DNA of 64,000 bases, from assembly GCF_019711195.1 (NCBI RefSeq), contig NZ_CP081299.1:930001-994000 (forward strand), written 5' to 3'. The notes under the pieces were generated by a model that saw only the letters and a list, made by a program, of their open reading frames with translations, was not told the DNA's origin and did no database searches. Below are positions 11,469-20,471 of this stretch, piece by piece. Made by a program: the position numbers and the translations under genes. The DNA comes from Dyadobacter sp. NIV53. GTDB lineage: Bacteria > Bacteroidota > Bacteroidia > Cytophagales > Spirosomataceae. Numbering within the stretch: the stretch's first letter is position 1; the number at the start of each line of letters is the position of its first letter.

Positions 11469-12066
11469 TACAACTATATTTTATTGAAGGAAATTACTGC
11501 TTACCACGGCAAAAGGCCGACAGTTCATTTAAACTAATATTCAAAGTTTTATAGTGCGGATCGTTTCTTTCATGAAACAGGAATAACTACCGGTATTTAT
11601 ATATACGTTTTACTTAAAATAAAATGTAGTTAAAAAAACCAGGCGATTTTTGAACATCATGACAGTGGTTAATTTAATTGAGATCATAGGCTCGCATTAT
11701 GACACCAGAACAGCATCATTTTTATCACATTATGACTTAAAGAAAAACGGGATACTGTGTTGATTTCCAGCTCACAGCACAACCCCTACCCCTCTGGTTA
11801 CTGAGTGTGTTGCTAGTTGGGGATTTGATATATAACCCGCCCAAATTCCAGCGGTTTCGAAAAGAGTAAAAATATCAATTTTAAAGTTTTCATTTGTGAG
11901 TTAAATTAAAGGTAATTTATTAGCCGATGTATCTGGCAGTTAATTATCTCTTATAAGCTCCTGAAGTAAGGTTCTTACCTCTGTTTTTGAATAAAATTGA
12001 CACTTATTTTACATTTAATTATAACTGAAAAATCCTGTCACAGGTTAGAGCTTTGTTTATAAAATA
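11469..12066. other. intergenic region, ~600 bp, nothing recognised
   Basis: The region is AT-rich, between the start of the hybrid regulator and the end of the ThuA-like gene. No open frame, RNA gene or strong hairpin is seen; only a short GTAAG-GTT-CTTAC repeat near 11966. The promoter of the hybrid regulator must lie here, but no good TAnnTTTG match was found. Confidence 0.3.
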
Positions 12067-12915
12067 TTAATTCATTGACCAACGGATGGCATTTTCTACC
12101 GTACGAACAAAATCAGGCCGCTGCCAAACGTCCTTACTATGCCCCATAGATGTATAGAACGTCTTCCCTTTGCCAACAGTCCGGTACCAGGCAACCGGAT
12201 GATATTTACCCATACCGAAATTTTTATCCTTCATCCAGAGCATATTACCATTGGGAATAATCTTGTCTCCATCGATATAGGATAAAATCTGAACTCCTTC
12301 CGGCTGATGAAAGAAGACGTACCATTCATCTTCATCCGTCCAAATTGGTGACAATTTTTTGGTCAGGATCGAATCAGCGTTTATTTCCACATGCACTTCA
12401 GTTTTTTGCAAATGCGGGTCAAGCGAATGGTGAGAAAATTGCGTACCGATTAAATTAATTTCATACCAGGGCCAGTGATGCGAATTATCTCCTGCTCCAT
12501 GAATACCAATTAACGTTCCCCCGCTTTCCACGTATTGGCTTAAAGCCTTCTGCTGCTCATCATTCAGAACAGGACCCGTGGAGTTATTAAATATGACGGC
12601 CCTGAAGTGGCCCAACTGTTCAGGATTAAAAACTCCACCATCCTCAGTTTTGTAAAGAAACCAGTTGTTCTGTTTTGCCATTTTGGAAAAAACCGGTAAT
12701 GAAGCTTCAATAGATTCTCCATGCCGGAAAGCCGTAGTTTTCGAAAAGACCAGAATGGCAGGTTGGTCAGCTGGAAATTGTATTACGGGCTTTTCCGTCT
12801 CGTAAGTAACAGGAAAACCATTTTTGATTTTGTAAAAGAATAAACTTGCCGCTGCTACTGAGAACACGACAAGGCACAACAAGATCCAGAGAACAACTTT
12901 ACCAATTTTTTTCAT
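12067..12915 (-). CDS. ThuA-like domain protein, membrane-anchored or exported
   Basis: One N-terminal hydrophobic helix (about residues 6-28) is followed by a ThuA fold of class-I glutamine amidotransferase type: ILVFSKTTAFRHGESIEASL, a VIFNNSTGP strand, GGTLIGIHGAGDNSHHWPWY, and GKTFYTSMGHSKDVW near the end. ThuA proteins are linked to trehalose/disaccharide utilisation, and ThuA-like domains are common beside SusCD loci, where some act on 3-keto-glycosides. The gene is divergent from the ECF sigma gene and close to the locus with the cytochrome/sorbosone-dehydrogenase-like protein, which fits periplasmic sugar metabolism. The substrate cannot be told from sequence. Confidence 0.85.
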   Translation of the reverse strand: MKKIGKVVLWILLCLVVFSVAAASLFFYKIKNGFPVTYETEKPVIQFPADQPAILVFSKTTAFRHGESIEASLPVFSKMAKQNNWFLYKTEDGGVFNPEQLGHFRAVIFNNSTGPVLNDEQQKALSQYVESGGTLIGIHGAGDNSHHWPWYEINLIGTQFSHHSLDPHLQKTEVHVEINADSILTKKLSPIWTDEDEWYVFFHQPEGVQILSYIDGDKIIPNGNMLWMKDKNFGMGKYHPVAWYRTVGKGKTFYTSMGHSKDVWQRPDFVRTVENAIRWSMN

Positions 12916-13082
12916 ATCCGTTGATACCAGAGAATTTCAAATAAAGTGATCTGTAATTTCCATTCTTTGATTAAGAGCCATTCAGGTCTTCTTAAAAATG
13001 AACAGATACAACGCACAAGAGTTGCTGTAATAGTTTTTATACTGATAATATAAACCTATTGGAAAAATAATTTAAACGAATT

Positions 13083-13736
13083 ATGCAGCCCATCAAATGT
13101 TTCTTTTATCATTATTTTAATGTTATATTTATCTTTTCGATGAATATGGCGGTTTATTCAGATCATAATGATACACAATTGCTAGACCTCATGTCGGGGG
13201 ACGATAATCAGGCTTTTGCAGAAATTTACCAGCGTTATAAAGGAGTTCTTTTTGTGCATGCATACAGAATGCTGGGAGATTATGAGGAAGCGAAGGATGT
13301 GCTGCAGGAACTTTTTACATCGCTTTGGACAAAAAGGAATAACATCGTTTTAAAATCTACTTTATCTGCTTATTTATACGGAGCTACCAGAAACCGGGTT
13401 TTTGATATAATCGCCCATAAAAAAGTACAGGAAAAATATGTCAGTTCTTTAGCTCGATTTTTAGAAGACGGCGAATGTATCACAGATTTGCAGGTCAGGG
13501 AAAATGAACTTGCCGGGCTCATCGAAAAAGAAGTGGCACTGCTGCCACCTAAAATGCGAAGGGTTTTCGAACTAAGCCGAAACGAACATTTTTCGTACCA
13601 GGAAATCGCAAACGAGCTTCATATTTCTGACAAAACCGTAAAAAAACAAGTGAATAATGCACTTAACATCCTGCGGGCAAAACTTGATATTGTGTTCTTC
13701 ATTTTACCAGGTTTGATTTTATATAAAATGTACTAA
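13083..13736 (+). CDS. ECF-type RNA polymerase sigma-70 factor (Bacteroidota PUL family)
   Basis: Region 2 (AFAEIYQRYKGVLFVHAYRMLG, DVLQELFTSLWTKR) and region 4 (LPPKMRRVFELSRNEHFSYQEIANELHISDKTVKKQVNNAL) are both complete. The first ATG is 13083, but residues 1-19 (MQPIKCFFYHYFNVIFIFS) look non-native. The ATG at 13140 or 13146, giving MNMAVYSDHND or MAVYSDHND, is the more likely start and matches the usual ~195-residue length. The next gene encodes its FecR-type anti-sigma partner, 227 bp downstream, with an inverted-repeat element in the gap. The pair should respond to substrate bound by the SusC/SusD complex that follows. Confidence 0.92.
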   Translation: MQPIKCFFYHYFNVIFIFSMNMAVYSDHNDTQLLDLMSGDDNQAFAEIYQRYKGVLFVHAYRMLGDYEEAKDVLQELFTSLWTKRNNIVLKSTLSAYLYGATRNRVFDIIAHKKVQEKYVSSLARFLEDGECITDLQVRENELAGLIEKEVALLPPKMRRVFELSRNEHFSYQEIANELHISDKTVKKQVNNALNILRAKLDIVFFILPGLILYKMY

Positions 13737-13761
13737 TAATAATTAAGGTTAATAAGAGAAG

Positions 13762-13865
13762 ATTAAACGCAATGGACTGCAATGGACGCAGGATTTAAAG
13801 AATATATGCAACCTCGTTTTTACCTTGCGTTCATTACGCCATCCATCGCGCTTATTGCGTTTAAA
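13762..13865. repeat. palindromic intergenic repeat of the ATTAAACGCAATG type
   Basis: The left arm contains ATTAAACGCAATGGACTGC and the right arm ends with CGCTTATTGCGTTTAAAT, its approximate inverse. Short GCAATGGACGC-like units recur within each arm. The whole would fold into a long imperfect hairpin. It lies between the sigma and anti-sigma genes, which are normally almost adjacent, so it looks like an inserted mobile or REP-like element. Confidence 0.55.
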
Positions 13866-13963
13866 TTTCCTTTTATTAGTCTTGTTTAAAAAAAATTTAC
13901 ATACTCCCCTACTACTTTAACTTCCCTTAACCGTCTTGTAATCAGAAAGCAGGATCTGGTGAC

Positions 13964-15148
13964 ATGGACAAAATCAAAGCAAACGAACTAATCCGGAAAT
14001 ACAAAGAAGGCACTTTGTCAGCAGAGGAAAGTGCTTTACTTGAAAGCTGGTATCTGGAATATGCAAAATCACAGCATACAGATATCCGGATGGACGCATT
14101 GGAAGATCATCTCGATGAAGTCTGGCAAAATTTGCCTGGAAATGTTGCTGTGACGAAAAAACTTATTATCAGGCCATTATGGAAGTGGATGGCGGCAGCA
14201 GTTTTGTTAATAATCGGTGCTTTTGGAATTTTGGAATATAATAAACAGAATCAGGCAGTAACCAGGCAAACCATTGTACCGCAAGGCGATGCTTTACCAG
14301 GCGATAACCGGGCGATACTCACATTGGCAAGCGGCGAGGAAATCTGGCTGGAAAACGTTAGTTCCGGAAAGGTTGCCAGGGAAGGCGGCAGTGAAGTGAT
14401 CAAAACCAGGCAGGGAGAAATCGTTTATCAGCCGGAAGGCAAATCAGGTGCGAATGTCCTGAAGGGAGAAGTAACCTACAATACTATAAGTACACCAAAA
14501 GCCGGACAGTACCAGATCAGGTTACCAGACGGTACCAGGGTTTGGCTCAATGCAGCTTCCTCTATCCGGTTTCCGACAGTATTTGATAACCAGGAGCGTA
14601 CAGTTGAAATCAAAGGTGAAGTTTATTTTGAAGTAGCTAAAAAAACGAACAAAAAGAATCGGGTGCCGTTTAAGGTAATTGCCGGCAGCCAGCTCATAGA
14701 GGTGCTTGGAACCAGATTTAATGTAAATAGTTATACGGATGAGGAGAATATCAAAACCACTTTATTTGAAGGAAGTATCAAATTGCAGGTGGAGGGAAAT
14801 CTTGACAAGGATATCCTGCTCACTCCCGGGCAACAGGCAAAATATAATCCCGTACAAAAGAAAGCGGCTTCGGCTACACTTCCGTTTCTCATTACCCAGG
14901 TCGATACGCGTTCGGTCCTGGCCTGGAAAAACGGATATTTCCGGTTTGATAACATTGGCCTGCCGGAACTGATGCGGCAGCTTTCGCGCTGGTACGATAT
15001 GGAAGTTGTATATGAAGGAACGATAAAGGATTATGAGTTTGTCGGGCAGATCGAACGCGGGACAAATCTTTCAAAAGTGCTTAAAATCCTCGAACTCGGT
15101 GGCGTCCATTTCAAAATAGAAGATAAAAAGATCATTGTAACGGAATAA
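13964..15148 (+). CDS. FecR family anti-sigma factor
   Basis: The N-terminal cytoplasmic part (residues 1-68) binds sigma. One membrane helix spans about 72-91 (LWKWMAAAVLLIIGAFGIL). The periplasmic FecR domain has the signature LPDGTRVWLNAASSIRFP and GEVYFEVAK (about 183-230). The C-terminal DUF4974-type STN-like domain (FDNIGLPELMRQLSRWYDMEVVY) ends the protein. It transmits the signal from the STN domain of the downstream SusC to the ECF sigma factor encoded upstream. It forms a cassette with its neighbours in the order sigma, FecR, SusC, SusD. Confidence 0.95.
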   Translation: MDKIKANELIRKYKEGTLSAEESALLESWYLEYAKSQHTDIRMDALEDHLDEVWQNLPGNVAVTKKLIIRPLWKWMAAAVLLIIGAFGILEYNKQNQAVTRQTIVPQGDALPGDNRAILTLASGEEIWLENVSSGKVAREGGSEVIKTRQGEIVYQPEGKSGANVLKGEVTYNTISTPKAGQYQIRLPDGTRVWLNAASSIRFPTVFDNQERTVEIKGEVYFEVAKKTNKKNRVPFKVIAGSQLIEVLGTRFNVNSYTDEENIKTTLFEGSIKLQVEGNLDKDILLTPGQQAKYNPVQKKAASATLPFLITQVDTRSVLAWKNGYFRFDNIGLPELMRQLSRWYDMEVVYEGTIKDYEFVGQIERGTNLSKVLKILELGGVHFKIEDKKIIVTE

Positions 15149-15219
15149 GTATTACGTACTATTTAAACCGGCTGTCTATGGTAATATAAATGCTTTGATA
15201 AAGCTTAACTAAACTTTCC

Positions 15220-15342
15220 GAAAAAAAAACCGTTTCAGATGCGACCTGAAACGGTTGTAGGCCCGGAATGATATTCCTTTTCCGCCCTGGCGGTAATGGT
15301 CATGCTGTTTCCTTTTGACAAAAACATTCACTTTCCTAAACC
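15220..15342 (-). ncRNA. candidate cis-antisense sRNA opposite the susC leader
   Basis: On the minus strand a TACTTTTG motif (15354-15347; TAnnTTTG promoter type) is followed ~95 nt later by a 10-bp hairpin (15246-15255 pairing with 15229-15238) and nine U. A transcript of about 120 nt would be wholly antisense to the leader of the susC gene and stop just short of its start codon. Bacteroides PULs are known to carry such antisense RNAs (DonS type) between the FecR-like gene and susC. The upstream promoter box is weak; existence is inferred. Confidence 0.45.
15229..15255 (-). terminator. intrinsic terminator on minus strand in susC leader
   Basis: ACCGTTTCAG (15229-15238) pairs exactly with CTGAAACGGT (15246-15255) around a 7-nt loop. 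Read on the minus strand the stem is followed by a run of nine U (15229-15221). On the plus strand there is no U-tract, so it does not terminate the fecR transcript. Confidence 0.7.
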
Positions 15343-15353
15343 CAACCAAAAGT

Positions 15354-18300
15354 ATGCAAATTTTTCCAACACAGAAAGATGCGTATATACATAAACGTTC
15401 TTTCTTAAAACTATTATTCGTAATGAAACTTACAGCTTTCATTTTAACGATTGTATGTTTTCATGTATCTGCTTCGGGATTTTCCCAAAAAATGGCCATT
15501 TCAGTAAAAGACGTACCGATTAAAACCGTTTTCAGCCTGATCGAACAGAGGAGTTCCTATAAATTTTTCTACGATAACAAACTGATTAAAAACACGAAAA
15601 AGGTCACAGTTGAATTCAGGGAAGCTTCTGTTGAAGAAATTCTGGGTGAAGTAATGAAGGACCTTCCTTTGTCGTACCAGATCGTTGATAAAATTATTGT
15701 GATAAAGAAAAAGGAAAACAATTCAACCGGGGCGGTTATAGAGCCGGTTCCGAAAAATACTGAATCTAAAACTTCTCATATAGTCAGCATTTTTTCGGAT
15801 GTTGACAGGAAGATGACAGAAAGATTGTCCGGCAAGGCGTTCAATTTTCAAAAAACGGATTTAGCTGTGAACGGAAAAGTCAGCGATGAAAAAGGAAACG
15901 GACTGCCGGGTGTAAGCGTATTGATAAAGGGAACACAAAGAGGGACTATTTCGGACGAGCAGGGAGCTTTTAATATTAATGTGGATGATGATAATGCCGT
16001 TCTTGTGTTTTCTTCGGTTGGTTATGCGGCACAGGAAATCCTGGTTAAAGGCAGAACGCAGATCAATCTGGTACTACGGGAAGACTCCAGGAGCCTGGAT
16101 GGTGTAGTGGTGGTAGGTTACACTTCCCAGAAAAAACGGGATGTGACCTCCGCCATTGCAATTGCAGATGTAGAAAGTATGCAAAGAAAATCGGTTACAG
16201 ACGTTGGCCAGGCATTACAAGGCAACGCAGCAGGTGTAAATATTGCAGCCAGTAATGGAAACCCGGGCTCCGAAATGCACATCAATATCAGGGGAATTTC
16301 ATCGTATTCAGGCAGTAATGCCCCACTGATCATCGTGGATGGCGTACAGGTTGAAGGTGGATTGCGCGAGCTGAATGGTAATGATATCAAATCCATACAA
16401 GTTTTGAAAGATGCATCTTCCGCAGCAATCTATGGTTCCCGCGCCGCGAACGGTGTCATTCTGGTAACAACAAAAAAAGGCGAACGCGGTGCTTCAAAAG
16501 CGAAAGTGACCTACCAGAACTATGTGGGCGTGCAGGTTCCGTATAAGGGAATAGATGTCGCTAATTCGCAGCAATATATTACGATTCTGCAAAGTATGTA
16601 CGGCCAGGATCTATCAGCTGCAAACCTGCCGCCACAAGCCGCACTGGACTATATTGCCGATCCATCAAAATTTAAAGATTATGACTGGCAGAAGGAAATT
16701 TATAAATCGGCACCGTTGCAAAGCCACGATCTTTCTATTTCGGGCGGAGGTTCATCAGGTACTTACCGCGTTTCATTGGGGTATGTAAACCAGCAGGGTA
16801 TTACTCTGGGAACGGGTTTCAAACGGGTAAATGTGCGGGCCAATTCGGAATTTTTTGTCAATGACCGGATTACTATCGGACAAAGCATCGCATTGTCCAA
16901 ATCGGCAACCGAAGAAGAACCTTATGCTTTCAGCCGGTCTACTTATTCCCAGGCGATTAAAATGTACCCCTATTTTGCACCCAAATTACCCAACGGCGAC
17001 TGGCAGACTTCCTCATTTTATTATGGCGGCGGAGATAATCCGGAGGCGTTGATCCGAAATCCGATGCATTATAAAAGTATCTGGGACCGGGATATTGCAG
17101 ATGAAAACATGGCGCTGAATATGTACGGAGAATTGAAGATCTTTAATGGCTTAAAATATAAACTCAGCGGATCATTCTCACAGGCCAGAAACAGGATGAA
17201 AAATTATTTCGGAGATAAAGGAGATTTCCAGGATGAATATTTTGACCCCAATTTATCTCTTGAAGAGGCCACTGTAACAACTTATAACTGGAATATAGAC
17301 AATACGCTGCGTTATCAAAAAAACCTGGGTAAACACATGATCGATGTGACGGCTGGTTTTATTTCACAAAAATTCAGTGACAGAAGCTTAGTTGGTGGCA
17401 AGAACGGTTATTTATCCGATATCACCGGAACCATTGACGGGCCAGGCGGCAAAAATCCTTACATCGAAGGCGACCTGCAGGAAAGTACATTGCTCTCATT
17501 GATCGGACAGGCATTTTATTCATATGATGACAAATATCTGGTAACACTGAATTTCCGGCGTGATGGTTCCTCCCGGTTTGGGCCGGATTACCGTTGGGGA
17601 AATTTTCCGGGAGTTTCGGCGGGATGGAGATTGTCACATGAAAATTTCTGGAAAAACGGCGGACTTGTCAAGGCAATTTCAGATCTGAAAATACGTACGG
17701 GTTATGGAGAACTTGGAAGGCAAAATCTCGGAAATTATGATTATACCCCTGTCCTTCAATATATTCCAACCGAATTTGGCGGAAAAGTGCAGGATGGTCT
17801 GATCACCGGCACACCTATTAATGAAGCTATTTCCTGGGAAAGACTTATCTCAAAAACGATTGGCCTGGACTACGAGCTCTTTAACGGCAAAATTTCAGGT
17901 TCTTTCGATTATTACAATAATGACACAAAAAATATGATCATTGGCCTGTCGATAGCACCTTCAGTCGGCGGCGGAGAATTACAGTCCAATGCGGGCCGGA
18001 TCAATAACAGGGGTTTTGAAATGACAGTTGATTATAATGACAAAATTGGCGACCTGAATTACCGTGTAGGCTTTAACCTGGGAACCACACGAACCAGACT
18101 GATTGACATCGGACGTGAACTGGAAGAAGGGGACAGTCCGGAATGGGACGTGCCGCATGCCATTGAAATTCATCAGGGCGGCGGGTTGGCGGAATACTGG
18201 CTGATCAAAACAAATGGCATTTTTAAGTCACAGGAAGAAATTGAAAATTATAAGAACGCAGATGGAAGAGTGATCCAACCCAATGCAGAACCCGGCGATA

Positions 18301-18899
18301 TTCGTTTTGTGGATGCAGATGGCGATGGTGAAATTACGAGCGAAGGTGATCGCCAGCGTGTTGGTTCAGGCGTTCCAAAAGTAAATCTTGGTTTTAACCT
18401 GACTGCAAATTATAAGAGCTTTGATATGTATCTGGGCATGACCGGTGCTTTTGGCCAGGTGATTTATAACAGTCCTAAATACCTGATTGAACAGCCTTAT
18501 GGATACGCCAATTTTAGTACCCGGCTATTAGACGCATTTGATCCTGTTAACAATCCCGGTTCAAACTTCCCAAGGCTTAACCCGAATGATGTGGACGATA
18601 ACTGGAACTCCCGCCCTACTTCCGACCGATATATTGAAAACGGAAATTATGTAAAAATCAGAAATGTAGAATTCGGATATCAGATACCGGTGAAAGGTTT
18701 GAAGCCAATAGGGCTAACTTCTGCACGTGTATTTGCAAGAATTCAGAACCTGCTCAATATCACCGGATATTCAGGTTCAGATCCCGAAGTAGGTTCGTCT
18801 CCGCTCATTAACGATAACCCGATTTTTACTGCCGGTCTCGACCGTGACACCGCACCCCAGGCCAGATCGTTCCAGCTTGGTGTAAACATTTCCTTTTAA
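15354..18899 (+). CDS. SusC/RagA TonB-dependent outer-membrane receptor with STN signalling domain
   Basis: The chosen start is ATG 15354; the open frame begins at a TTG at 15315, and the ATG at 15423 would also leave a complete signal peptide (MKLTAFILTIVCFHVSASGFSQ). Domains in order are: STN (about 45-105, VPIKTVFSLIEQRSSYKFFY), a carboxypeptidase-regulatory-like beta-sandwich (about 170-250, GLPGVSVLIKGTQRGTISDE), the TonB plug (about 260-375, VVVVGYTSQKKRDVTSAIA, LKDASSAAIYGSRAANGVIL), and a long beta-barrel ending in aromatic-rich RSFQLGVNISF. STN-bearing receptors signal through FecR to an ECF sigma factor, matching the two genes upstream. SusD starts 18 bp after the stop. The imported substrate is unknown. 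Confidence 0.95.
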   Translation: MQIFPTQKDAYIHKRSFLKLLFVMKLTAFILTIVCFHVSASGFSQKMAISVKDVPIKTVFSLIEQRSSYKFFYDNKLIKNTKKVTVEFREASVEEILGEVMKDLPLSYQIVDKIIVIKKKENNSTGAVIEPVPKNTESKTSHIVSIFSDVDRKMTERLSGKAFNFQKTDLAVNGKVSDEKGNGLPGVSVLIKGTQRGTISDEQGAFNINVDDDNAVLVFSSVGYAAQEILVKGRTQINLVLREDSRSLDGVVVVGYTSQKKRDVTSAIAIADVESMQRKSVTDVGQALQGNAAGVNIAASNGNPGSEMHINIRGISSYSGSNAPLIIVDGVQVEGGLRELNGNDIKSIQVLKDASSAAIYGSRAANGVILVTTKKGERGASKAKVTYQNYVGVQVPYKGIDVANSQQYITILQSMYGQDLSAANLPPQAALDYIADPSKFKDYDWQKEIYKSAPLQSHDLSISGGGSSGTYRVSLGYVNQQGITLGTGFKRVNVRANSEFFVNDRITIGQSIALSKSATEEEPYAFSRSTYSQAIKMYPYFAPKLPNGDWQTSSFYYGGGDNPEALIRNPMHYKSIWDRDIADENMALNMYGELKIFNGLKYKLSGSFSQARNRMKNYFGDKGDFQDEYFDPNLSLEEATVTTYNWNIDNTLRYQKNLGKHMIDVTAGFISQKFSDRSLVGGKNGYLSDITGTIDGPGGKNPYIEGDLQESTLLSLIGQAFYSYDDKYLVTLNFRRDGSSRFGPDYRWGNFPGVSAGWRLSHENFWKNGGLVKAISDLKIRTGYGELGRQNLGNYDYTPVLQYIPTEFGGKVQDGLITGTPINEAISWERLISKTIGLDYELFNGKISGSFDYYNNDTKNMIIGLSIAPSVGGGELQSNAGRINNRGFEMTVDYNDKIGDLNYRVGFNLGTTRTRLIDIGRELEEGDSPEWDVPHAIEIHQGGGLAEYWLIKTNGIFKSQEEIENYKNADGRVIQPNAEPGDIRFVDADGDGEITSEGDRQRVGSGVPKVNLGFNLTANYKSFDMYLGMTGAFGQVIYNSPKYLIEQPYGYANFSTRLLDAFDPVNNPGSNFPRLNPNDVDDNWNSRPTSDRYIENGNYVKIRNVEFGYQIPVKGLKPIGLTSARVFARIQNLLNITGYSGSDPEVGSSPLINDNPIFTAGLDRDTAPQARSFQLGVNISF

Positions 18900-18917
18900 C
18901 CTTACTGATCTGTAACA

Positions 18918-20471
18918 ATGAGAATTTATATAAAGAAATCAACTTTTCAGGTATTGGTTTTGTGCCTGATGTTTGTGGCATCCTCCTGCGATAAGGATTT
19001 TTTAGATACACAAAATCCGAATGCTATTACATCTGAAACATTTTTTCGAACACCAAAACAGGTCCAGCAGGCAGTAAATACCTTATATCCTGCTATCGGA
19101 GCGATCAGGGTTTTGTTTGAACAGAATGCAAGGGGTGGTGATGCCGAACTGACTTCCGGCGCATTTGATGTGCAGGTTGCTTATTTTAACTTTCAAAGCA
19201 CACCTCAAAGCGGTAATTCTGATGGAATGTACGAAGGCGTTTACAGCATGATCTACCGCGCCAATACTATTCTTGCCAATATGGAAAAAGCAAACTGGGC
19301 AGACAATGAAGCGATGAAAAAGGAGCTCGAAGCCGAAGCATTGTTCTTTCGTGGAGTGGGTTATTTCTATCTCGCCCATCTTTTCGGAACGGTTCCCATT
19401 GTTACCAGACCTGCCATAACGAACGAGGAATTTAATCCTGTAAAAGCAGGAAGTGTGGACGAAGTTTACGATCAGGCCATCAGTGATCTCAAAATTGCAA
19501 AAGAAGGATTACCCGTTACGCAAACTGATCAGGGTAGAGCGACGAAAGGAGCTGCAATGGGTTTTCTGGGTAAAACGTATCTCTACCGGGCGGGTTATCT
19601 TGGCCAGAATAATTTTAAAGCACTGGCGGCTGCGGAATTCAAAGCTGTCATGGATCTGGGCATTTATGCTTTGGTACCAAACTTTGAAGACAATTTTACT
19701 GCTGCCAATGAAAACAATAAGGAATCTGTGTTTGAATTGCAACTGGGATACAACGGAGGAATAGGAACACCCACCCAGCACCGCAGTTTCAACAGTCTTC
19801 CGGGTATAGGTTTTGAGATATTTCTGCGGCCTTCCAAATGGCTGATGACAACTATGGGTGCTGAAAAAACATCGGACAACAAATACGATCCGAGGTATCT
19901 TCAGACTGTTTATTTCAACGACGGACTTCCATTGTTCGGTGTTCCGTATAATGAGCTTGGAGATGGTATTAGCTGTAACAACGGCATAAGCGAAGGCGGC
20001 TTGCCCGATGGTTCGGGAACTACTGTGGGTGGCTGGTGGAGAAAATATCTGAATGTAAATCTGAGCTGCGAACCGGCAGTAAGCGAAGAAAGAGGTTCGG
20101 ACAACAATGAACGGGTGATGCGATATGCCGATATCTTGCTGATGTATGCCGAATCTGTTGCTGAAACTGACCTAACCGCAGCCAATGCAGCTTTGCTCCA
20201 AATCCGGAACAGGGCGCATCTTCCTGTGAAAACATTCACTGCGGCAAATATCATGGAAGAAATCAGAAAACAACGGGTTATGGAATTTGCGTATGAAAAT
20301 ATGCTTTACTTTGACCTGATCCGGTGGGGACTTTTGAAACAGGCGCTGGAAGATCATGGCACAGAGCCACAACGGGAAAATTACGATGAAGTAAAACACA
20401 AATATTTCCCGATACCCAGCAGCGAAATCAATAATAATAACAATCTTGAACAAAATGATGCCTGGAAATGA
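18918..20471 (+). CDS. SusD/RagB-like nutrient-binding lipoprotein
   Basis: A lipoprotein signal peptide ends at a lipobox (MFVASSC, Cys near residue 24) followed by DKDFLDTQNPNAITSETFF, typical of SusD. TPR-like helices follow (ADNEAMKKELEAEALFFRGVGYFYLAHLFG is the usual SusD signature), and the C-terminal segment has the family motif RKQRVMEFAYENMLYFDLIRWG. Length (517 residues) is normal. It is co-transcribed with susC and caps the SusC barrel on the cell surface. Its last codons overlap the ATG-opened frame of the next gene. Confidence 0.95.
   Translation: MRIYIKKSTFQVLVLCLMFVASSCDKDFLDTQNPNAITSETFFRTPKQVQQAVNTLYPAIGAIRVLFEQNARGGDAELTSGAFDVQVAYFNFQSTPQSGNSDGMYEGVYSMIYRANTILANMEKANWADNEAMKKELEAEALFFRGVGYFYLAHLFGTVPIVTRPAITNEEFNPVKAGSVDEVYDQAISDLKIAKEGLPVTQTDQGRATKGAAMGFLGKTYLYRAGYLGQNNFKALAAAEFKAVMDLGIYALVPNFEDNFTAANENNKESVFELQLGYNGGIGTPTQHRSFNSLPGIGFEIFLRPSKWLMTTMGAEKTSDNKYDPRYLQTVYFNDGLPLFGVPYNELGDGISCNNGISEGGLPDGSGTTVGGWWRKYLNVNLSCEPAVSEERGSDNNERVMRYADILLMYAESVAETDLTAANAALLQIRNRAHLPVKTFTAANIMEEIRKQRVMEFAYENMLYFDLIRWGLLKQALEDHGTEPQRENYDEVKHKYFPIPSSEINNNNNLEQNDAWK

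Noticed and set aside
15209..15442. 77-codon minus-strand frame over the susC leader
   Set aside because: It spans the terminator hairpin and promoter of the candidate antisense RNA and has no protein-like pattern.
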